Source of the DNA: Pomphorhynchus laevis
Taxonomy: Eukaryota > Acanthocephala > Palaeacanthocephala > Echinorhynchida > Pomphorhynchidae
Direction: 5' to 3'
Assembly (NCBI GenBank): GCA_012934845.2
Contig: WNNJ02000185.1
Location: 248,001-312,000 of the forward strand
DNA length: 64,000 nucleotides
The notes beneath the pieces were generated by a model. It did no database searches, was not told where the DNA came from, and worked only from the letters and a program-made list of their open reading frames with translations. Shown here in pieces: positions 47,714 to 58,458 of this stretch (position 1 is its first letter; each line of letters begins with the position of its first letter). The position numbers were made by a program, and so were the translations under genes.

Positions 47714-48004
47714 TTGTTTATTATTTATACTATGCTAGTATTAGCCGCAGACCTCAAATTCGACGAAACTATCACTTTAAGATCTCTGTACTTTGATACC
47801 TTTGGTATTTTTACTGAGTCTATATCATATGAAGATGAAACATATGATCAAATTGTGAGATGCGCATATTTCGATGGATTAGTAGAGAGAAAATTTGTCT
47901 CAGACCATATAGTTTTTGTTTATTCTTTATCTAACGTTGTATTTGTTAATAAAATCTTTATTAATTATTTATTTTTAAATGGTTTTTTATTTATTTTTGT
48001 TTAA
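47714..48004 (+). CDS. Unidentified 96-codon open frame
   Basis: Starts with Met. The first about 65 residues (AADLKFDETITLRS, FDTFGIFTES, YEDETYDQIVRC) look protein-like and acidic. The last 30 are hydrophobic and come from AT-rich DNA shared with other repeat tails. I do not recognise it. It could be an exon, a decayed retroelement piece, or chance. No splice or promoter context supports a gene. Confidence 0.2.
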   Translation: MFIIYTMLVLAADLKFDETITLRSLYFDTFGIFTESISYEDETYDQIVRCAYFDGLVERKFVSDHIVFVYSLSNVVFVNKIFINYLFLNGFLFIFV

Positions 48005-48469
48005 TGCATTCAAAAAACCTTTCTCTCATAATAGATGTTAATTAGAGACAATCACTGCACGAACACAGTGCGATGAATATTAAGTCTTAGTCGTTATCAA
48101 GCTGTGTATCAACTTTTATTCTATAGGATAAAAAACCACCTTCCTTGCTAAAGTTTGATGCAGACGACGCATGTTTAATTAACTATATAATTAATTATAT
48201 TCTATAATTAACTATATAGATCGATCATATTTCGCTGCCTTACCTTTGATGCATTCTATAAATTGGAAACGCAATTTAAGTTGTCGTTTAAATTTTGACT
48301 CGAATTTTGTGCATTCAAATGCTGGCAATTAAAAGTAATAATTTTTGCAATTGTTATAAGACTAAAATTGTTTTCTATTTTTGCTTAAACCCAAGTACGC
48401 CTTTGGAGTACTTAGGCTATCTCGGAATTAGTATTCTCCAGAGGACTTCCCCTGGAGCAAAGACTAGGA

Positions 48470-48715
48470 TTCTCAAGCTCCACATCTCGAGATTAAAGAT
48501 CATAGTCAGCCTCGACTTGACTCTTAATGGGGTGAGAGACCCCGAATGATTCAGTCGAAACATGGCGCGCTGTTGGGGCCGGGGGCTTAGATCCATCTGG
48601 ATCTGAGTGAAGATGTTGAAAAAGTTTCAAGAAGTTGTGTAACTTCTTTTAAGAAGTTATTGGTTGTTATTTTTTAAGAAAATTTTTATTTATTTTTGTT
48701 TTAGGCATTAGACAT
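48470..48715 (+). repeat. GC-rich structured repeat R2, copy 2
   Basis: CTCGACTTGACTCTTAATGG, GGTGAGAGACCCC, GATTCAGTCGAAACATGGCG, GGGGCCGGGGGCTTAGATCC, then an AT-rich tail GGTTGTTATTTTTTAAGAAA ending TTTTGTTTTAGGCATTA. The outer stem TCGACT/AGTCGA and the inner hairpin GGGGT/ACCCC can form. Confidence 0.8.
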
Positions 48716-48860
48716 ATACAAAAGCTTGTTTGAAACTTGTTTCAAACTTTTTTGAAAATGTGAACAAATAATAGTAAAGTCGTAACCAATAATACATAGT
48801 TTCAGTATTTCTGGGAAACAAAGTCCACAGGTCAATAATAACATGTCAGTAGAACAAACC

Positions 48861-49099
48861 AAATCAGCTAACTGAGTCTACGTATTTAATATAATTATAA
48901 AATAAACAAAACATAATAATGCTAAATCAAAAAGTAATAATTAAATAATAAAATTAAAAATTGTTTTTAGATTTTCTATGATTTAAATCAAGTTAAATTC
49001 TCGGGCTTCTCTTCGCATCAAATAATCAAATCAGCTAACTGAGTCTACGTATTTAATATAATTATAAAATAAACAAAACATAATAATGCTAAATCAAAA
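48861..49099 (+). repeat. 72-bp exact direct duplication
   Basis: 48861-48932 and 49028-49099 appear identical (AAATCAGCTAACTGAGTCTA ... GCTAAATCAAAA), with a 167-bp offset. The unit is the far end of dispersed repeat R1 in reverse orientation. Confidence 0.88.
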
Positions 49100-49104
49100 G
49101 CTCC

Positions 49105-49388
49105 TCATCTCGTGATTACTGACCATAGTCAGCCTCGACTGGACTCTTAGGGGGATTAGAGACCCCGATTGGTTCAGTCAGAAGGCAGCGCGCTGGTGCG
49201 GCCGAGGGCTCAGATACCTATTGATTTGGGGCCGTAAGGCTTAAGAAAGAAGCTGAAGACTGAAAATGAACTCGAATGTAAGCAAGAAAGGATGTAATAT
49301 GCTGTACCCTGTTTTTCTATGTTATTCTTTTAGTTATTGGTTGTTATTTTTTAAGAAAATCGTTATTTATTTTTGTTTTAGGCATTAA
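49105..49388 (+). repeat. GC-rich structured repeat R2, copy 3
   Basis: CCTCGACTGGACTCTTAGGG, GATTAGAGACCCCGATTGGT, GTGCGGCCGAGGGCTCAGAT, and the same tail GGTTGTTATTTTTTAAGAAA ... TTTTGTTTTAGGCATTA as copy 2. It ends about 45 bp from the RPUSD2 pseudogene stop. Confidence 0.78.
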
Positions 49389-49431
49389 AAGCAATTCTCG
49401 AAACAAAATTTATACGGGATTTGAATCTTTA

Positions 49432-50434
49432 TCAATCGGAATGGTCACTGTTTGTAATCGCCCAATCTAGTAAGGGGCACGTAAATACAGTTGTCTTATT
49501 TGTCGCAGGGTCATTAAAAGTATATGACAACGCGTGAAGCTTAATTTCCATTTTGCTTTTTTCTGGCTCAGTGAATGAATGTGTGCACACGAAGCAATCA
49601 CTGTCAATCGATCATCACCTAAACTAGATTTGCTTGCACTGTTTTCTTTTAATACATATTTTTCATAGCTATGAAGTTCATTGAATTTCGCAATAATATC
49701 ATCATCTGTTCGACCACAATAATCCCCATTCAATCCGTTTTTATCACCCCACATGTGTTTATTCGAATAAAGATTATCACCGATAACCAGAAGTCCAGTT
49801 GACTGAAGATGTACACGAATTTGATGCATACGTCCTGTTTCAGGTAAACACTCGACTATATTTGATGACATAGATGTGTAAGGATGAAACAGTGTTTTTG
49901 CGCTTTTACTTCCGTTCTCACCTGATTCCCTTTCAATTCAACATATACCATGCGTATATGACAGAACCTTTATTGGTTGGTTTACTTCAATCTCCTTATC
50001 GAGTATGCCGTCAACAAGACAAGTGTATTTCTTCTTTACGTGTTTAGTAGAAAAAAGATAATCAGCCCATCGAGCAGCATATTTCGATTTTGCGAGTAAT
50101 AGCAGACCGCCATCAGTTAAACCGTGTCCCTTAGCTTATATTCTGGTTACTGTATTAAGAAAGTATCCTCCGTACGGATAAGCAGGTATTGACGACGGCT
50201 TGTTTAGAATTATAAAACGACTAGTATCGTTGTGAATCTTTAGTGGACTATCAATAACAGAATTTTCGTGTCTGTGTACTAAATAAGATATTACGTCATG
50301 TTCTTGTAATCTTCTGTGACTATGTTATCATTAACTTTAACACGTCAGTTTTTAACGTGATTGCTTAAACATGACCCATTTGTAAATTGCTTAAATTCAG
50401 TAGAATAAAGTTCATAAATTGATTTGCCAACCCT
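49432..50434 (-). pseudogene. RPUSD2-like RNA pseudouridine synthase, intronless decayed copy
   Basis: RluA-type synthases isomerise uridine to pseudouridine in RNA; RPUSD2 is the animal member. Reading down from 50434: GRVGKSIYELYSTEF (start of the catalytic part), DVISYLVHRHENSV, DTSRFIILNKPSSIPAYPYG, KKKYTCLVDGILDKEIEVN, NIVECLPETGRMHQIRVHLQ, NLYSNKHMWGD, then in another frame CFVCTHSF, LHALSYTF and FTCPLLDWA before TGA. The order is collinear with human RPUSD2 without introns. The HRLDxxTSG motif with the catalytic Asp is missing (a shortened GHGLTDGG replaces it). At least three in-frame stops and about two frameshifts are present (stops before the RVKVND part, after NTVTRI and after SYTHGIC). 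A retrocopy is likely, though no poly(A) tract is visible. The 5' part ends exactly where a 361-bp repeat begins. Confidence 0.88.
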
Positions 50435-51180
50435 TCCTTTTCACTCGTAGACGAGCTGATAGTAGTCGGCAGACCTCATCAGTAGAATGAACTACCAGCA
50501 GTCGTTTCTGCTGCCGTGTGATATATCTTAAATACATCTCTGAGAATTTGCTAACTTAGTAGCGTGGGCATAGCCTCTTTAAACTAACAACGTGCTTTCC
50601 GAATCATCCTAATTTGATTCGGCAGGAATTTTAATTGCTGTCGCTGCTTGCTTTCTCACAGGATCCCTTCATAGGATACGTTTTTATAATTTAATCACAG
50701 AATGTGTAAAACTGTGCCCCGAGAGCTAAAAAGCTTCAGTTTCATGATCGTAGATGTTGCTAAAAACCAGAGTTCGATTACATGCAGAGCAGACTTCCTT
50801 ATCACTCCTAGACGATCTGATGGTAGCCGGCAGCACTCATCAGTATGATGAACTACCATGGGTCGTTTCGGCTGCCTTGTGATATATTTTAAAAACATCT
50901 TCGAGAATTTGCTAACGTGGTAGCATGGGCCTAGCCTCTGTAAACTAACCATGTGCTTTCCGGATCATCTTAATTTTATTCAGCAGGAATTTTACTTGCT
51001 GTCGTTGCTTGCTTTCTCACATGATCCTTTGAAGAATACATTTTTATAATTTAAAATCCGATTGTGTTAAACTGCGCTCCGGGAGCTAAAAGACTGCAGT
51101 TTCATAATTGTAGATGTTGCCAAAAATCCGGAGTTCGATTACATGCAGATCAGACTTCCTTATCACTCCTAGACGAGCTA
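50435..51180 (+). repeat. 361-bp tandem repeat, about 2.1 units
   Basis: Units start at about 50435 and 50796, with a third of only about 24 bp at 51157 (TTATCACTCCTAGACGAGCT). Shared blocks: GAGAATTTGCTAAC, TAGCCTCT.TAAACTAAC, GTGCTTTCCG.ATCATC, GAGCTAAAA, GTAGATGTTGC. The two full units differ at many positions, so the duplication is not recent. It lies between the RPUSD2 pseudogene and the Gypsy pol fossil and might be derived from the latter's terminal region, but no matching copy occurs downstream of pol. Confidence 0.85.
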
Positions 51181-51204
51181 GGAGAGTTCAGACAATTTTA
51201 TTGA

Positions 51205-53990
51205 TGATGCGGTGGTATCTGACCTTCAAATAAAAACTTACCTGTGCAAACGTCAAGTCCACATGGCGTCATCATCCCAATCCGTGTTCGTTCGTCGTCA
51301 TTGCTACATTACTTTCAAATTTATGGATCGTACTTACAGGAATAAACTCTTTCTCGTGTTGCCTAATTTATGCGCATCCGTAATATTTGGACATAAATTT
51401 TTTCTCCTTCACCGATATATTACTTTAAATTTCGCTGGTCCGAACCCTGGTTTATCTTTAGCATCTTTACAAACTGCTTCAGTCATGGATATTAAGAGGT
51501 TGACATTATTCCCAGGTATCGACAAAACAATTCGTCCTATATGTACTAAATCACGTCGACATACACCGGAAAATTCTCGATTTATCAGGCATGAAATCGA
51601 TAGACTCCTCAAACAAGGAATTATTGAAAATAGTAGATCACAATGAAGAGCTCAAGTTCTAGTGGTGGCAAACAACGGACGAAAGCCAAGAATGGTCGTA
51701 GATTACTCATGTACTATCAATCGTCACACGTTACTGGATTCATATCCTATTCCAAGAATCGACTCCATGATCTCCGATATTGCTTCATACTCGGTATATA
51801 CAACCGTTGACCTATCCCAAGCTTATTACCAAATACCTTTGTTGAGTCAAGATGGTCCATACACTGCCTTTCGAAGCAGATGGGAATTTATATCAGTACC
51901 GCAGAATTCCTTTTGGACTAACCAACGCTGTATGCGTTTTTCAGCGTATAATTAACCAATTAATCAAGGATAACAACTTAGCCGGTGTCTATGCCTACTT
52001 AGACGACATAATTATTTGCGGGCGAAGCTTTGAGGAACACGATGAACGGTATCAAAAATTTTGTGAAGTTGCAAAGAGAGTGAATCTCACGTTAGCCAAG
52101 GAGAAAACAAAATATCGCCAAAACATGTTGAATTTCTTGGAATATCAACTATCAAAAGGTACTATTAAAACAGATCCCAATCGTGTCAAGCCACTTATCA
52201 ATTTTCCGATTCCTGCATATAGAAAATCTATGCAGCGTATAACGGGTCTCCTTGCATATAATTCTAAATGGATACCTTCGTTTTCGCGAAAAATTAGACC
52301 TTTGCTCGATTGTGATACAAATCCGCCTTCAAGTGATTTTAACAAAGATATTGATGACTTGAAAAATGAAATTTCTGAGGCAACTCTAACAGCGTATACT
52401 CACGATCTTCCTTTGACCGTAGAGACTGATGCATCATATTCGTCGATAGGTGCTGTTCTGAGCCAAGCATCAAAGCCGATTGCGTTTTTTTCACAAACCC
52501 TACCAAAAACTGCGTTACATCAGTCCAGCATTGAAAAAGAGGCCCATGCCATTGTAAATAGCATTCAATATTGAAAGCATTATTAGTTGGTAAACCGTTC
52601 ACTATCATAAGAGATCAACGCTCTGTTTCTTTCATGTTTAGAAGAGCTCATTCGAGCAAGATCAAAAATGATAAAGTGGCTCGATGGCGACTTGAATTAG
52701 CTCCTTATCAATACGAAATTCAGTATCGTATGGGAAGTGAAAATAAGGCAGCCGACGCTATGTCAAGAGTTACGCACATGTGTGCCCATACTGGATCATT
52801 GAACCAATTAGAACACATTCACAATACTCTTTGTCATCCTGGCATTGCTAGAATGTTGCATTTCGTTACACAGCATCGCTTGCCATATGATAAATCAGAC
52901 GTTACGAAAGTTATTAATAGTTGCCATATCTGTGCCGAACTGAAACCTCGCTTTTGTAAACCTACCGTTAGCCACGTTACCAACGCCACTCAGACATTCG
53001 AGAGATTATGTGTAGATTTCAAAGGTCCGCTTGAATCCGTTACTCGAAACCGTTATCTACTTTGCGTTGTCGATGACTTCTACCGTTTTCCTTTTGCGAT
53101 TCCTTGTAAAGACTGTTCATCCCTGTCAGTAATTACTGCACTACGACAAATCATAAGTATTTTGGTAGTCCTGGTAGAATACACACGGATCAAGGATCAT
53201 GTTTTCAATCTCGTGAGTTCCGTGATTTTCTATCATCTCAGGGCATAACCTACAGTAGAAGTACACCTTACAACCCGCGCGGTAACGGTCAAGCCGAAAG
53301 ATATGTCGATTTGATTTGGAAGACGATACAGTTAGAAACTAAATCAAGAAATCTGTCTTTAAAATTTTGGGAAACAGTTCTACCTAAAGTATTATCATAT
53401 ATGCGATCTTTGCTATGTACTTGCACTGGGGAAACGCCACACGAACGTATGTTCAATTATCCGCGAAACTCAAGGAACTCGTTTGTTTTATCGCCGTGGC
53501 TTCACAACGATCAAGTGTATTTACTGAAAGACGATAGGGCACATAAAACTGATTATATTTTCAGACCTGTTGAAGTACTACAATCAAATGGTAATTACGC
53601 TACCATGCGAAATATACCTCAAGGTAATGAGCATGACGTATCAGTTAGAAAATGGGCTAAATACCCGTCGAATCCATCAATTGATGAAGACAGAAACTGC
53701 AGCCAAGTAGAATTAGAAAATTTGGCCCATGAAATCACCAACTTTTCGTCAATATGCTATAAAGATTCATTATCAAAAGAGAAATATGAATTTTTCCAAG
53801 AATCAAAAGATTATGGTCATACTATGACACAAGAAGACGACAACGAAAATTTCATTGAGCCTGCCACAATTCCAAAACAAGAAGAGAGGACAGAAGAAGA
53901 CCGGCCTATCTTAATGATTACTTTTGCTGCCGGGGCGAATGTTATGATATGAAATGATCAGATTGTACCTTTTGTAAAACTTTATTTATA
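51205..53990 (+). mobile_element. Ty3/Gypsy LTR retrotransposon pol region (fossil)
   Basis: Pol parts in order: a protease end-like stretch; reverse transcriptase (catalytic block AYLDDIIICG); RNase H (ETDASYSSIGAVL, KIKNDKVARWRLEL); integrase zinc finger (HIHNTLCHPG ... CHICAEL); integrase core; and a C-terminal extension rich in acidic residues. No gag was seen next to it and flanking LTRs were not identified. AATAAAGC just after it (about 54000) may lie in the 3' LTR. It looks broken, with a handful of breaks (about three to five), yet its protein is still easily recognised, suggesting moderate age. Confidence 0.88.
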
Positions 53991-54234
53991 GATATTATTG
54001 AATAAAGCCGTTCTAACGTTGCAATATAAATTAAATCTAAATTAAATCTAAATATAAATTTAATCTAAATTAAATATAAAGATAAATAATTGTAAATAAT
54101 AAATAATTATATAAGATTATTATAAGATTAATATTATATAATATTATTTATTATCCGTTAATATTTAATAATTAGGAAATAAATTTTATAAACATTTATA
54201 AAATTTCATATAAATTATATCAAGTTAAAATTTA

Positions 54235-54400
54235 AAATTAAAATTTAAAAAAGTTTATTTTTATGAATTTACTACTAAATAATATATGATGTATCAGAAT
54301 AAGAATTATAAGTCATGAGGAAGAACTGCTATGTAATCAGTTTTTGGCCCCTATTCTTCGAACCAACATGGCAGCGGGACCAAATACATGCTCATTACGT
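54235..54400 (-). repeat. Dispersed repeat R1 (- orientation)
   Basis: TATGATGTATCAGAATAAGA, AAGTCATGAGGAAGAACTGC, GGCCCCTATTCTTCGAACC: reverse complement of the R1 head. Confidence 0.7.
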
Positions 54401-54589
54401 ATTTTCTCCCATGAAATTAGAATATCTATAAAAATATTTAAACTATCTATTAAAACTTTAAGTGAACAATTTTTATGGATGGATAATAAACAATTAGCTT
54501 TGTATTAGAATAAGGTACACTAAATAATCCAATTTCATCAGAGGAAATACGTCATTAGCATGCATTTGGCCACACTGCTTTGTTAGGTT

Positions 54590-54850
54590 GAGGAATAGGG
54601 GTCGAGTAATTGTGGGTCGAAATCCCGATGATCTCTAATGTTTATTCTGATACAACACGCCTGTTATTTATTAATCAATTCATAACAATTGACTTTTATT
54701 TTAAATTTCATTTTTTTATTTTAAATATATAAAATTAAATTAATTAAAATCTTATATAATTATTTATTATTTATCTTTATTTATTATATATCATAAAAAA
54801 TACGTAGACTCGGTTATCCGATCTGATTTGTTCGGATACAAAACCCGAAA
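54590..54850 (+). repeat. Dispersed repeat R1
   Basis: GGAATAGGGGTCGA, CCCGATGATCTC, TTATTCTGATACAACACG, TTATTTATTAATCAATTCAT, then AT-rich sequence to ACGTAGACTCGGTTATCTGA-like. It shows both ends of R1, giving a length of about 260 bp. Confidence 0.7.
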
Positions 54851-55244
54851 ATTCAGCAAAATAGGTTATATATTAGCAAAAATCGATGCTAGTAATAAAA
54901 CACTTCGTATACAATAGTATATTGAAATGATAATTATTTGTTATTCCTTTGACCTTTTTGTTTTCAACATGTATTAATGGCGAACTTGGTGATAATAAAG
55001 CACATATATAACCAAATCTGAAGATGTTATAAGTTTAGACATAGAAATATTGACTGAAAATAGTCTTTGAATAAAACTACTTTATTTACGTCATATAATT
55101 TACAAAAATTTATAAAAATCACGATTTTAATATATCCAGTTTTTATTAATAATTAATTATTCTGTCAATCATCGAAAGACGGTAATGGGTTAAAATTCTA
55201 AAATCTTATTGCAGTAAAATCTATAGACTTAATGCCTCAGCAAT

Positions 55245-55317
55245 CTCCGTGTCGGGGGAATCGAACCACGGTCTCCCGTGTGACAGACGGGAATACTCAC
55301 CACTATACTAACACGGA
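55245..55317 (-). tRNA. tRNA-Asp (GTC), T arm damaged
   Basis: On the - strand: acceptor TCCGTGT pairing with ACACGGA, discriminator G; D arm GTATAGTGGTGAGTAT; anticodon stem CCCGT/ACGGG with loop CTGTCAC (anticodon GTC); B box GGTTCGATTCC intact. Length is 73 instead of the usual 72: the 3' strand of the T stem has one extra C and the stem has a T-C mismatch. It may be a pseudogene, a real but odd tRNA, or have a homopolymer sequencing error. A TTTT about 25 bp downstream could serve as terminator. Confidence 0.85.
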
Positions 55318-55319
55318 CA

Positions 55320-56129
55320 TTTATTTTTTTATTTTATGGTTTTTAAATCGACAGTTTTCGATCGCTGATGTACGATATTAAAGTTACACCCATTGACTAT
55401 GCAATGATCTTAAAATGTCCAAATGAAAAAGATATCAAGATAACTAACTGTCAATTTTGCTTGACAAAATCTGAAAGTTCAAATACATACAAATAGATCA
55501 GATAGCATATGGATCATAAGTATTTTCAGGACATTTTTTCCTTATGAAAATCGTATTATTCTTTTTGTTATTCTTCTTCGATTCGGTATTCAGTTATAAA
55601 TTTTAAAATATTTGGTTTGCAGCTTTATGGCACGCTATTCTCTAAATGTGATTTGCCCCATTAGACAGTGTCATAGCTTGACTCAGAATTTGAAGTGCTT
55701 TTAATGCTCATATTTATTTCACTCGACCGTGAAGACTCATTAACAAAATTTAAATATATAGCTACTGTTTATTTTGTAGAATTATTTTGCGAATATATTG
55801 TCTCACCTAAATGGTTCGAATCCAGTACTAACTTTCGGGACTATATCTGAAGTTGAAACGGTACTTTATCTACTGTCGCCTTAATGTATTCGGGCATACA
55901 AGTGAGTTGAGTAAACGATCTCCATTGAAAGGATTAGGATATCTGATTTACAACTTCGTTGAAAATTTCTTAGTAGAGCTAGGTCTTTTAATAACCATCT
56001 TGAACACGAGTATCCGATACCTAATTTTCGAGTAAAACTGAATATCCTCTTGTGAGAAGTTTGATTGGTAGTTTTACATAACAATATACTATTGAGTGTA
56101 GAACAACGTTTAACATTGATTTTCGATGT
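55320..56129. other. No gene recognised
   Basis: Moderately AT-rich. The stretch around 55440-55530 (AAGATAACTAACTGTCAATT, TTGACAAAATCTGAAAGTTC, CATATGGATCATAAGTATTT) recurs at 56770-56875, flanking the Gypsy fossil on both sides in the same orientation. Confidence 0.6.
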
Positions 56130-56730
56130 TTCTCCTATAGTTCATGTGTATGTATGGTAAGTTTAACTGTTTGCTAAATAACTCTGTTCATTCTCTTACA
56201 CTGATCATTACCTCTTGAGTGATGAGGGACAGAATGATTCATTAAAGTACCATTTTGCAACAATAACATTTCAACATCTTTGGACAATGGCAACATACGA
56301 TCAGGCTGAATTCTTCCATTCTGAAAAGTAGCCTAAAAAAGCGAAATTAAGTCTGTCGATTTGATTACTGTTCAAATTATTTTGATTTCTCTTTTTGCAA
56401 TCACATCTTGCAAAATATTTATATTCAAATCATGTTCATCTGTTGTGAATCCTGCTACAACAACATCATCGATATAAGGTCTGACATTACTCGTTGAAAG
56501 ATTGCTACTATATTTGCAAGGCCGAAAAGGATTCTCTTTCGAGTATATGTAGTTGTCAAGCAAACGCAGTTTATTAAGATGACGTTTAGGGGGAGCGATT
56601 TCCAATGCATCAATACAGTCAGTAAACATGCATAATCAGTGCTTCCATTCGGCTGCGGTATTATCAGGTTTCTCTTCCAACCTGATTGGATGTAGGATGA
56701 ATTCCATTGATTTGAGTATATTTTAAACTA
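56130..56730 (-). mobile_element. Ty3/Gypsy fragment with gag-like and RT-like parts (fossil)
   Basis: The - strand frame 56629-56372 contains a gag-like start and an RT-like block with YIDDVVVAG and TTDEHDLN. More retroelement-like residues continue down to about 56130. The element looks heavily deleted and broken, older than the pol region at 51-54 kb. A repeated sequence lies on both sides (about 55440-55530 and 56770-56875). Confidence 0.7.
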
Positions 56731-57189
56731 TGTAATTCTAAAAAACTAACTACAATTTGTCAAGTAAATTGTAATGATATCAAGATAACCAATAGATTGG
56801 CTTTACTTGACAAAATCTGAAAGTTCAAATACAAATATTGTCAGATAACATGTGGATCATAAGTATTTTCAGTACTTCGTAATAATAATGTTAGTGATGT
56901 TAATGACAATGTAGATCAGGGTTATTTACCTTTTGTAACAGTGGACCCATTTTTGAATCAAGGAATCAAAGTATTTTGGTGGATTCCAAGCAAATATTTT
57001 CAGTGTCAATTTTTGATTATTATTTCACACAAGTTATCAAGCCGCAAATGACTATTTGAACTGTTCACAGAAAAGAAAAAAATCAATTTACAGATAAGAA
57101 AAAAAATCAATGGCTAAAATAACTTGAAGCGTCCACACCAGTATTAAATAGCTAACGTCAAATCTTTTGCTTGAAGCTGCAGTAGCTGG

Positions 57190-57720
57190 ATACACATGCA
57201 ATGTTTTTAGGCAGCACATTCCATACATTTAAGGACCGATATGAAAGTCACACCAGATTGGGATTTTGCCATGTGGTAATTTATATAGTGATAGAAGATA
57301 ACCTCTACGGGCTGACGAACTAATTTTCACATAGTGAGAAGGAAATCCCTCTGCGGAATAAACTATATGCCACGTCGCAATGGGGTCTAGGTAAATCAAC
57401 TTTTGGCGCACTGACAGCAACTGTAAGGAAGCTAAGCGGTCTACTATAAATACGCAGATTGAAAACACAATCTGGAGCCTCTTAAAAGCACTGACTCAAG
57501 CTTCGTGATTTCTGCCTTAGTAGATGGAAATGATGCCTTTATACAATATTCAATGTGTGGGAGAACCAGCGCGCAATATAATCGCTTAAATTTAACTTTA
57601 AAATTTAATGGACGTAGCTTTGCAAAGGTATTTTTGATGCACTAAATAGCTTCCATTGCCGTACCATTAAAGTCAGTATTTGAGCGAGCTCTCAATGTCC
57701 TGTGCAAAATGCACCCAAAT
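57190..57720 (-). mobile_element. Degenerate LINE C-terminal fragment
   Basis: The - strand encodes LVLPHIEYCIKASFPS-like, then DRLASLQLLSVRQKLIYLDP, ATWHIVYSAEGF and LLSLYKLPHGK: the tail after the RT of CR1/Jockey-type LINEs, in several frames. It is separate from, but related to, the tail at 57.85-58.34 kb. Confidence 0.75.
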
Positions 57721-57849
57721 ATCTATTATTACAAGAGAGCAATGGCTATAAAGCCGTTTCGCTCGATCACAAGAAAACATCATTACATACACCAAAATCA
57801 ACATAAAAATACCAATAAAAGGGGTAATCTTCATTATTCCCGCCATTTA

Positions 57850-58350
57850 TCATTTAACTTATGAGATCAGTCTTGAATGTCTTAACGTCTGTGGCCATCA
57901 CGATTTCCGACGGTAGTCGATTCCAAGCATTTGCACAACGATGAGACAACCGATCCAACCGTGAACTGCGACCATGGGACGATATCCTCAACAACAGGGG
58001 ATGACCTCTGTGGCATCGTCTATCGTTGATAACCACCGAATGGGTAGGATATCCATCCGAACCGTTGGCGATATGCCACATTACTAACATATCTAGGATG
58101 TACAGTCTTTGGTGCACAGTCATCATACCCAAGTTTTAAGTCTGTCGTGATAAGTCATATGAGAACAACCACGAAGAATATTTTCTAAGTCATTCAACAC
58201 TTTTTTGGACGTTGGAAAACTGGCTTGTATCGCGAACTCAATATGTGGTCTTACAAGTACATTAAATAGAATTCTAAAACATGTGGATGACACAAACTTG
58301 AAGCAGTTTTTTTTATCAAGTACAGCATTCTTCATAAGTGTTCTAGCAAA
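57850..58350 (-). mobile_element. Old LINE, C-terminal half, interrupted by LINE family A
   Basis: Encodes FRILFNVLVRPHIEFAIQA, then YHDRLKTW, HQRLYILDMLVMWHIANG and HRCANAWNRLPSEIV, the typical end of ORF2. Its upstream part lies beyond the family A insertion at 62765-63990. The text reads RRI just before the insertion and ARTLMKNAV just after it, in the order expected for one protein. Confidence 0.85.
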
Positions 58351-58352
58351 TT

Positions 58353-58458
58353 ACATTCCAGATTATTCCTGTCAGTTCCAGATTATTCCTGTCAGTTCCA
58401 GATTATTCCTGTCAGTTCCAGATTATTCCTGTCAGCTCCAGATTATTCCTGTCAGTTC
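58353..58458 (+). repeat. 20-bp monomer array in the LINE 5' UTR, five copies
   Basis: Unit TTCCAGATTATTCCTGTCAG repeated five times, one unit with C for T at the second position. It sits about 50 bp before the ORF1 ATG, where promoter monomers occur in some LINEs. Confidence 0.95.
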
